DNA of 64,000 nt from NCBI GenBank assembly GCA_963969495.1, contig OZ018327.1, positions 36,523,282-36,587,281 of the forward strand. Direction: 5' to 3'. The translations under genes were made by a program, and so were the position numbers. The stretch is from Ceratothoa steindachneri. Its lineage: Eukaryota > Arthropoda > Malacostraca > Isopoda > Cymothoidae. Below the pieces are notes generated by a model that worked only from the letters and a program-made list of their open reading frames with translations, made no database searches and was not told the origin of the DNA. Shown piece by piece: positions 56,017-64,000 of the stretch (position 1 is its first letter; each line of letters starts with the position of its first letter).

Positions 56017-57345
56017 AAGAGAGGTAGAGGGGGAGCACATAGCTAGGGATCTAGATCCAGTCTCGCTCTAGTGTTAACTTGAGTGAAACATGTCAAAGTG
56101 TGGCAAATGCCAGAGCTCCGATTCTTCGCTAAAATGAATGCTGAAATACCCCTAGAGGTCAATTCCGCTATGATCAACAGCTCTATTACAGTTTCTCAAA
56201 CTGTCTGCACTATCCCTTCACCAAAACCATACAATAAGAATTTGTAATCCTGCTTCATCCTTATTTTCTCCAGTTCTGAAAATGCCAAGTTAATCGACAA
56301 TTTTCTAGACTGGCTCTGAAGTAGCGGTCTTTCTCCACCGATTCCCTTGCACCTTCGTTCAACAATGACAGTCTCTGCCAACACACGTTAATAAACAATA
56401 AAAATCCGATAAAACATTGAAAAATTCATACCCTATAATTTATTCGGGAGCGTCGAAAAAAAGTTACAAGGAATAGTTGTACCCTAAAGGGCATAGCTGA
56501 CCATACCGAGGAGGTACTATTTTGGGAAGGCCCTAACCTATAACATAAGAGAAAGCGTAGCACAGGAAAAGGGTGTTGCCTCCCAACTCTCCCTACCCGC
56601 TTTTGCAGGTACAGAAAGCGGTAAAGATACCTGATTGTGATGTGAAAAAGGACACAATCAGGAAAAAAAAGTACAAAAAGAAGAAAGGAACAATTGATAA
56701 AAGTGTTAGAAATTATTAATACTGACGCTAGATCCTATGACCACAACAAAGCATTCGTTGATGGACAGAGCTCTTAAGAATCCCCGGCCTCACATAGCAA
56801 CTGAAGGACACTGACTCATCTTCATCTCATCTCATAAAAGTCGGCAGTGTGCGAATTAATGCCATTGATAAACATCCTATTTATAACCCATAGCACAAAT
56901 CTACGGACCTTTCAATGTCATTCAGGATTCCCCTTCTTGTTCGTCTAACCCAACGCAAGCACCTTCGATTTCCCTGTTTTAAAAATATCCTCCCTCGGGC
57001 TGAAGGCTCCGTGCACACGCCCCTACCCACACCCTCCATCCCCTCTCCAAACAATATCATCCACTTTCGCACATCTATTGGCGGTCTTCCACACCGGCAC
57101 ACTCATTAATTATCGCAGGGACTCATCTCCCCTTAAGACGCTACTAGCTTCCCCCCATCCCCCGTTGTAAATTTTCCTCCGTTGGATTACTCCACCCACA
57201 AAAAATAATAGACCAACCACTGTTATAGGAATTTCAATTTGGTACTCTCCCATTACTAGTATAGTGTGCAGCAAAAACATGTTCATACGACTATTATCTG
57301 TTTAATGAGTACAATGTATTGTACTCATTGCCCACTTGGGAGTAA
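56017..57345. other. no recognisable gene
   Basis: Short frames on both strands (56,384-56,196; 57,102-56,881 and its shadow) without recognisable motifs. Confidence 0.45.
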
Positions 57346-57349
57346 AAAA

Positions 57350-57830
57350 ATAAAAGCATATTGGGAAAATCACCGTGAAGCCTACTTGTATGTTATAGTT
57401 ATGGTACATCTGCTGATCAGTGCCAAATCATAAGTAAAACTTAGAGGCCTATTCGGAAACCTTCAGGACCTAATTGTGATCTATTTGTGGTTCAGACGAG
57501 TACCGTCTGAGCACTGCCGACTGGTAAGTAAAATTTTGAAGCCTATTTGGAAAATTCCAGGCCAACATGAAGGTTATTTATGGTTCAGCGGCCTCCTGGC
57601 CGATTAAGACTGCCAACTGATGAGAAAAAATTGTCGGAGTATTGGGAAAACGCCCAAGGCCTACATGAGGAAAGTTTATGATGACTGGCAACTAATAAGT
57701 AAAAAATGTGGGCCTATTGTAAACACTCAAGGCCTCCATGATGGTTGTGTATGGTTCAGATACCTACTACCGACTGAGGCCTGACGACTCGTAAGTAAAA
57801 AATGAATCCTTTTGGTAATCAATAAGTGCA
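57350..57830. repeat. diverged tandem repeat, about 90-105 bp unit, roughly five units
   Basis: Recurring GCCTATTnGGAAA, TTATGGTTCAG, ACTGCCGACTGGTAAGTAAA-type blocks (for example near 57,450, 57,540, 57,640, 57,710 and 57,770). It lies immediately before the mariner-like relic that carries the 41-bp minisatellite. Confidence 0.75.
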
Positions 57831-57871
57831 TCATATTTTTTTTACTAAGGTGGAGGAGAAATACAGGGTGC

Positions 57872-59800
57872 GATGGGTGATCTGTCGCACTTCATTTCTT
57901 CAGATATATTAACCAAAGTTACACGTTGAAGACTTGGAAGGATCGCTACACTATTCATTTTATTCAATGGAATTGCGGTAGGCCTCAACCACAGCCTCCA
58001 GGCGGCTTCCAAACCTGCTGCAAGCCTTCTTAACGGTACTCCTGTTTAACTGGCTGAAAATTGTGGTGATCCTGGACATAAATTCCACCTTGGTAGTGCG
58101 TGGGGACCTGTTGGTCTCTCTCACTCTCTTAACCACGCCCCCATATAATAGTCCAAGGGGTCTATAGTCTGAGTAGTTAGGAGGCCAAATAATCCAAGGG
58201 GTCTACAGTCTGAGTAATTTGGAGTCTACGGTCTAAGTAGTTAAGAGGCCAAAGACTCCAAGGGGTCTACAGAGGAGGCCAAAGAGTCCAAGGGGTTTAG
58301 AGTCTGAGTAGTTACGAGGCCAAAGAGTCTAAGAGGTCTACAGTCTTAGTAGTTAGGCGGCCAAAGGGTCTACAGTCTGAATAGTTAGCAGGCCAAGGGG
58401 TCTCAGTTTGAGTAGTTAGGGAGGCCAAGGGGTCTACACTCTGAGTAATTAGAAGTCAACGGTCTAAGTAGTTAATAGGCCAAAGACTCCAAGGGGTCTA
58501 CACTCTGAGTAGTTAGGAGGGCAAAGAGTCCAAAGGGTCTACAGTCTGAATAGTCAGGAGGCCAAAGAGTCCAAGGGTTCGTCAGTCTGAATAGTTAGGA
58601 GACCAAAGAGTCCAAGGGGTCTACAGTCTGAATATGTAGGAGGCCAAAGAGTCCAAGTGGTCTACAGTCGGAATAGTTAAGATGCCAAAGAGTCCAAGGG
58701 GTCTACAGTCTGAGTAATTAGAAGTCAATGGTCTAAGTAGTTAATAGGCCAGAGAGTCCAAGGGGTCTACATTTTGAGTAGTTAGGAGGCCAAAGAATCC
58801 AAGGGGTCTACAGTCGGAATATTTAAGATGCCAAAGAGTCCAAGGGGTGTAATCTGAATAGTTAGGAGGCCAAAGAGTACAAAGGGTCTACAGTCTGAGT
58901 AGTTAGGAGGCCAAGAGGGTCTACAGTCTTAGTAGTTAGGAGGCCAAAGGGTCTACACTATGAGTAGTTAGGAGGGCAAAGAGTCTAAGGGGTCTACAGT
59001 CTGAATAGTTAGGAAGCCAAAGAGTCCGAGGGGTCTATAGTCTGAATAGTTAGGAGGCCAAAGAGTCCAAGGGGTCTGCAGTCTGAATAGTTAGGAGGCC
59101 AAAGAGTCCAAGGGGTCTACAGTCTGAATAGTTAGGAGGCCAAAGAGTCCAAGGGGTCTACAGTCTGAATAGTTAAGAGTCCAAGGGGTCTAAAGTCTGA
59201 GGAGTTAGGTCAAAGAGTCCAAGGGGTCTACACTCTGAGTAATTAGGAGGCCAAAGATCCCAAGGGGTCTACAGTCTGAATAGTTAGGAGACCAAAGAGT
59301 CCAAGGGGTCTACAGTCTGAATATTTAGGAGGCCAAAGAGTCCAAGGGGTCTACAGTCTGATGAGTTAGGCCAAAGAGTCCAAGAGGTCTACACTCTGAA
59401 TAATTAGGAGACCAAAGATTCAAAGGGGTCTACAGTCTGAATAGTTAGGAGACCGAAGAGTCCAAGGGGTCTACAGCCTGAGTAGTTAGTAGGCCAAAGA
59501 GTCTAAGGGGTCTACAGTGTGAGTAGCTAGGAGGCCAAAGAGTCCAAAGGGTCTACAGTCTGAGTAGTTAGGAGGCCAAAGAGTCCAACGGATCTACAGT
59601 CTGAGTAGTTAAGAGGTAAATAGGTCCAATGGGTCTACATTCTGAGTAACTAACAGGCCAAAGAGTCCAAGCGGTATACAGTCTGGGTAGATAAGAGGCC
59701 AAATATTTGGAGTATTGTGGTCAAACAGATTTTCTCACAGCTAAGACTGGATTCTGCTTGTGTGGCAAGGTGCAGAGGGCTGATACTACATCTATGTCCT
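57872..59800 (-). pseudogene. mariner-like (about DD37D) transposase relic, split by an internal minisatellite
   Basis: A terminus-like TACAGGGTGCGATGGGTG starts near 57,872. The C-terminal part (about 58,145-57,965, minus strand) reads GVVKRVRETNRSPRTTKVEF, then CSRFGSRLEAVVEAYRNSIE before a stop. On the far side of the tandem array, 59,790-59,703 reads QPSAPCHTSR and ENLFDHNTPNIWP, the block after the second catalytic residue (Asp is lost: normally QxDSAPCHTSR). The two parts join only through the repeat unit, which itself encodes WPPNYSD..PLxL, the third-Asp block. Spacing between the Asp positions is about 37. No further N-terminal part was found beyond 59,800. Confidence 0.85.
58148..59705. 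repeat. 41-bp minisatellite, roughly 35-40 units
   Basis: Consensus unit: TCCAAGGGGTCTACAGTC plus TGAATAGTTAGGAGGCCAAAGAG, with substitutions and short deletions. On the minus strand a unit starting TGGCCTCCTAAC reads WPPNYSD, then after a shift PLxLF, the conserved transposase block. 41 bp is not a multiple of three, so no long frame is maintained. Not a CRISPR array: there are no unique spacers. Confidence 0.95.
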
Positions 59801-60189
59801 TCCAGTCGAACCATGAGGCCCCGTGGGAAGATAAACGGGGCCATAAAGTTTCCCTTGTGGGCCCCGAGCCCTCCTCCCCTCGTAACCAGAACCTGACTCA
59901 TCCGACGCTTGATCTTGATATTCAGCACCGTCCTTAGGTCGACACCCAAACACTCCGGATCTTCGCATTGGACCTCTCGGGCTGAATCCCGAGCAAAGCG
60001 TCTTTCATTTTCCTTTTTCAAATTCAGCCATTGTATTGATTCTGTCACAGACGATGCGCAACTGAGTCTACTATGATAGGAAGAATATAGAACTGCTGAT
60101 AGGCAAGCATGCGTGAAATTCACAATTGCCAACGTCGAGAAATTATACCCGCACCCTCTAGGTATCGCCCCTCGTACCCTCGCATCGTG
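59801..60189. other. no recognisable gene
   Basis: The 227-codon minus-strand frame ending at 59,650 crosses this region, the SINE and the transposase relic in a frame unrelated to either; treated as chance. Confidence 0.5.
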
Positions 60190-60665
60190 GACGACATTCA
60201 TTACCCGGCTAATGAAATGCACATAAAGGTTAGAATGACACGAGCTCGAAAGCACCCGGAGTGAGGCATCGCTGAGAGGGGGGGGGGAGGTCCAGGTCGT
60301 ATTATTTTTGCCACTAAGCGATGGTGGGACCATTCGTGACCCCGTGGGGATGGGGTGGCACCTTATTCCGCGTCTGGGCTATGTGGGTATGAGTACCTAC
60401 ATGGGAGACGCAATAGTACTCCATCAGGGTTCTGGAGCGGAGAGGATGGATATGTTGCACTGAGAAGGCGGGAGGGGGAATGACAGCGGTGTCACGATCG
60501 GCTATGTGCCTGATGATGCGTGTGGAGCTACTAATTTACTCGAGGATAACAGCGTATCCGCCCAATGGGCCGCCAGATCATGACACCGCTGACAGTATTG
60601 AGTCTTCTGATTGCGATTAACCCCTCTACCTAGACGCTAGAAATCCAACGCCGTTCACTGGAAGT
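60190..60665 (-). repeat. tRNA-derived SINE, copy 3
   Basis: Shares ACATAAAGGTTAGAATGAC, TTCCGCGTCTGGGC, GTACTCCATCAGGGTTC and CTAGACGCTAGAAATCC with copies 1 and 2, in the same orientation. The A/B-box head (minus strand, about 60,660-60,600) is degenerate (GGGGTTAATCGC). Confidence 0.65.
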
Positions 60666-60924
60666 TAAATGAAGTAAAAATGTGTAAACAATACTTAGTT
60701 CACGTCACTTTAACATCCTCCAGCTTCGAGGGAAGGATGTTTAAGTGAGGAAACTTGGTGGGGGAAAATGTTAAAATGGCTATGTAGGCCATAGTGACAA
60801 AAAACAAATCTTTCCCTCTATTCCAACGCTACATTTGTAGGCTACAGAAAAGGCAACCCTGGATCTCTTCTTATTCTTGATTACTTTCTTGAAACTAAAA
60901 AACGTGTTCGTGTTCTTTTTTGTA

Positions 60925-61085
60925 AGAATGTTAACGCCCTCCTTCACCCTTTGCTGGGTCTAAGCAGACGCGAAAAAAGTTGAGTCGGGAGATATCCACT
61001 TTCTTTCGGGGTACTGAGGTCGGTTGGGCGTACCACTCCTGGTTTCAGTTGTCGGAGGGGGTATTGCACTTTGCCCCCCCTCCTA
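60925..61085 (+). repeat. dispersed repeat family A, copy 4
   Basis: TTAACGCCCTCCTTCACCCT and the TTTCAGTTGTCGGAGGGG end match copies 1 and 3. Confidence 0.75.
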
Positions 61086-61167
61086 CCCTGTGAGGACATG
61101 GGCATGTGCTTCCGAATTTGCCTCTATTTTGCTTTCCGAACTCATCACTAAGGTCGCTAAATAACCG

Positions 61168-61413
61168 GATTTTTAAAACCGGTTCTCATTAAGCCTAATT
61201 TCTGAAAACCGGTTCTCATCGAGCTTAATTTCTGAAAACCGGTTCTCACCGAACCTAATTTTTTAAAACCAGTTTTCACCGAGCCTAATTTTTGAAACCC
61301 AGATTTTTAAAACTGGTTCTCTTAGAACCTAAATTTTTAAAACCGGTTCTCTCCAAGCCTAAATTTTTAAGACCGGTTCTCACCGAGCCTAATTTTTGAA
61401 AACCGGTTTGGGC
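61168..61413. repeat. 30-bp tandem array carrying AACCGGTT palindromes
   Basis: AACCGGTT occurs exactly at 61,177, 61,207, 61,237, 61,341 and 61,401, with one-base variants at 61,267, 61,310 and 61,371. Spacing is 30 bp with one irregular step. Unit: AAAACCGGTTCTCACCGAGC plus CTAATTTTTG. AACCGGTT is the consensus of Grainyhead/CP2-type transcription factors, so the array could bind them, but it may simply be a satellite. Confidence 0.85.
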
Positions 61414-62469
61414 CGAAAATGAAAAAAAAACAACTAGGGGCTAATCAAAACTAAAACTGTATATCACATCGTTTATTGAGTAAAACTAATACATATCTTA
61501 ACATAACCTATGCTTAGCAAGTTCAAAGGAAATAAATATCTATTTTTTACGTTTATATGTTAGAAATTTTTGTTCGAAGTATGAACTGGTAATATTTTTA
61601 TTTTTAATATTTTTATTCTTTTATTATTTCGTTCTTTTAAGTTGATATTTACACAAATTAATTTCACTACTATTCAAAAAACCTGATTTTATATTTCGAT
61701 TTTCGTTCTTTTAGGAAATATTAAAAAAACAATTTGCAACACTACTCAGCATCACTTTGAATCGGAGGCAACTCTTCAAAGTTGCTTCTAAAATGGAGTC
61801 ACTTTTCAAATCAATTATATACCCTAAGGGTATATAAAGAACCCCCCCCCCCCCTACCTTAGCACTTTTACTTCATTATTAATTTTGTAGACTTGCCCCT
61901 AATCTCTCCAATATTTTGTATACATCTTTTAGGTAAACCCTTTTTTTGTATGTATTTTTGATTTAAAGGATTCGATGTAGGGTAACAAAAAAAAAAAACC
62001 TCACTTATGGAAAATGGGTTTATAAATTAATACATTATTTACTCCTTTGAAAAAATCTTGAAAACGAGCTTCAAAGTAATTCTCGAATAATCTTAACTTT
62101 TCAATGTATTTTACAAGATCAATTTCACAATCATCGACGCTTTCACTTTGGATTCAAAAATGTGGAAATTGATTCAAATTTCCGGTTTCTATCTAAGAAA
62201 TCAATAACCATAATTTTATGCTAAATGTAGTGGTCATTTACTAAGTTGGGAAACAATTATTTTTCGCTTTGCATTTCTGTTTAGATGATTGGTTATGTCA
62301 ACTAAAAATGCCAAATCAAAGAACCACCCACTATCACATAGTAAGTCCCTCTCTTCTGCCAATTCATTTTTCACTCTTAAAAATCGTAAACAATGTTTTT
62401 AGTCGCGTGTACGACTCTTATTATAAGTTACTATGTCGGTCCGTAAGTCGAATGTAATGTTTTATTTTT
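61414..62469. other. AT-rich spacer, no recognisable gene
   Basis: C-run at about 61,840-61,853. Frame 62,269-62,457 (+) has no domain. Confidence 0.5.
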
Positions 62470-62685
62470 CAACGGGGTTTTTGGTAATAACTTCGTAAAT
62501 ATTCGGCCGATTCTAACTAAATTTGAAACGCTTGATGTTGTTTTACATTCTGTTTCTTTTGATATAACAGTCAATGTCCTCCCAAGGTTATTGAAAGTTT
62601 TGAAGGGCGTAAGTTAATATGTCAGAATAATTGAGAGCACGCGACTTAGGTTTGTTGACCTAACATCTGCCCTCTCGTGATAGCC
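62470..62685 (-). repeat. dispersed repeat, partner of 4.4-4.69 kb
   Basis: Reverse complement of 4,405-4,600 (single copy of the segment that is duplicated there). It abuts and probably interrupts the hAT relic upstream on the minus strand. Confidence 0.7.
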
Positions 62686-63560
62686 AACGCACTTCACAAT
62701 GAAGATGGAGATTGCCACATTCCAATTCTAAAAGTTTACAGTATTCTCTAAATTCCCGTTGATTTAGATATCTTGACATCACCTCTTGCAAATTTAAGGC
62801 TTGTCCGAAAAAGGATTCGTAGTGGATAATAGTGGTATTTTAATAATGGGCGAATTAAGAATTTTTCTATCAAAACTGTCGTGCGAACATTGCTGACAAC
62901 CATCGAAGCAGCACCGTCAGTACAAATATTAACGAGTTTATTTAAATCTTTCCTGTAAATTTTCTAAACATAATTTTACTTTTTCAAAGATATCTGATTT
63001 TTAGATGTGTCATGTAGTGCTTCAAACGAAATTATCTCTTCAAAAACATTGAAATTATTGCGAATGCCTCTTATAAAAATAACAATTGAGCAGTCTCACA
63101 AATGTCAGTTGATTCGTCCAACATTAGGCGTAAAAAAATGAATCTTTGGATGAAATGTTCAAATTGATCCGATATATTATGAGAACGTTCTCTTTGCGTC
63201 TGGATTTTGTGTCACCAGTTTTTGGCGAATATTTCTAGACATGGTTTTATAATTTATTCTGCATCATTAAATTGCTTTCGCTTTTTACGGAACAATAAAG
63301 CCATAGTAAGTTTCAGTTACTGATAGGCTTTCCTTAAAACTTCTTAAACCAAATTCTGGCGTCTTTTCCATTCTTCTTTTTCTTTAGTACATAAGTTTTT
63401 TGCGCCTTTGATGCTTGCACTAATTTAAGCCTATCTTCTATTTATTTTTTGTGTTGTATCAAGCAATGGCGATTAATATCATGTCTTCTATTATAAGAAA
63501 ATTTGTTTTCACTCACATTACACAGAAGTTTTCCTGACGGAATAGGTAGGAATGAAAAGA
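62686..63560 (-). pseudogene. hAT transposase relic (GTF2IRD2/ZBED-like group)
   Basis: Minus strand from about 63,560. NRRHDINRHCLIQHKK (near 63,480) resembles the zinc-finger end. MLDESTDICETAQLLF (near 63,120) is the first catalytic block. NICTDGAASMV (near 62,920) is the second Asp block. SRYLNQREFREYCKLLELEC (about 62,775) and HCEVRWLSREGR (near 62,690) belong to the CxxH...EVRWLSRG region. Frames shift several times. The C-terminal dimerisation domain is absent; the relic stops where the dispersed repeat begins. Confidence 0.8.
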
Positions 63561-64000
63561 AATTCGTTTTTCTTTCATGCCTAATGAAATTGACGACTAT
63601 AATAATTATATTCAGCCTTTCTTTGGAGTATTTTGTTGGACACTTGGGGGCAGAATTAAAAAAATATATATATTACGCTTGCACAGTGTAAATCAACAGT
63701 CGTCATACCACGTAAATATGCATGCGACTGCACAGAGCTGCCAGAAATTTCTGAACTAAAGTATCATAACAAGAGAGCTAGCTATCAAAAAGCAACAAAC
63801 AGTAGCACAGAATTTTTTATTTAAAAATTACTTATCTAGTGCTCCTTGGAAGAAAACAATAGTAAAATACGTATTTTCAAAATCGTGGAAGTATAAATTT
63901 TAATAACATAAGTTTTCAAAAATGGCAGAGATATATGGGAAAAATCGCACAATCTGTCAACTCTGCACATGCATATTAAGTAGTCTATTCGGTGGCAAGT
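63561..64000. other. no recognisable gene
   Basis: Short overlapping frames (63,503-63,759, +) are antisense or unrelated to the hAT relic. Nothing else seen to the window end. Confidence 0.45.

Noticed and set aside
58148..59705. Regular repeats that might suggest a CRISPR array
   Set aside because: Head-to-tail 41-bp units with no unique spacers, in a eukaryotic genome, with clear transposase origin.
59650..60333. 227-codon minus-strand open frame, the longest anonymous one in this part
   Set aside because: It runs through the SINE, anonymous DNA and the transposase relic in a frame that matches none of them; composition-driven chance frame.

Overview
This is a repeat-dense, AT-rich window from a eukaryotic nuclear genome. 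An invertebrate animal, most likely an arthropod and perhaps a crustacean, fits best. The clearest clue is a 157-bp nuclear copy of mitochondrial ND5 (41,181-41,337) that reads correctly only in the invertebrate mitochondrial code (AGA=Ser, TGA=Trp, ATA=Met). The crowd of mariner, DD41D, hAT, Penelope-like and LINE relics agrees with this. The host group is inference. There are no operons and no bacterial or phage features. Almost every coding trace is a decayed mobile element.

Layout. 0-4 kb: Ty3/gypsy pol relic with a possible LTR, then a Tc1/mariner relic. 4-9 kb: dispersed repeats and a reverse-strand LINE reverse transcriptase relic. 9.3-11.8 kb and 37.7-40.0 kb: two copies of a CACTGGTCAACA-ended element with a DDE-type transposase I cannot place with certainty. 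13.0-16.7 kb: two 5'-truncated Penelope-like elements (PLEs) joined head to head, each running outward into a (TA)n tract. 22.5-28.4 kb: another PLE, split by a 1,365-bp mariner and a 1,785-bp DD41D element, with a hammerhead-ribozyme-like motif near its 3' end. 28.6-31.7 kb: CR1-type LINE relic (SGNH esterase ORF1, endonuclease ORF2) between hAT relics. 32.9-37.3 kb: a duplicated host segment with a 3,997-bp hAT in one unit; the hAT carries a nested 875-bp hAT-like MITE. Both insertions keep perfect 8-bp target duplications.

41-48 kb: NUMT, SINE, more Tc1/mariner relics and a 279-bp MITE. 48.2-48.7 kb: the only convincing sign of a host gene, with a TATA box, a 5'UTR intron and a signal-peptide exon. 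52-61 kb: two further SINE copies, tandem arrays, a LINE 3' end, and a roughly 1.56-kb, 41-bp-unit minisatellite that grew inside a mariner-like transposase gene from its WPPxxxDxxPLD catalytic block. 61.2 kb: a 30-bp array of AACCGGTT sites. 62.5-63.6 kb: another hAT relic.

The window records layered transposition. Nesting order can be read from intact target-site duplications and from reading frames that continue on both sides of insertions. The most unusual items are the transposase-born minisatellite, the PLE hammerhead motif with an inverted terminal copy ending near its cleavage site, and the two-copy CACTG-ended element.
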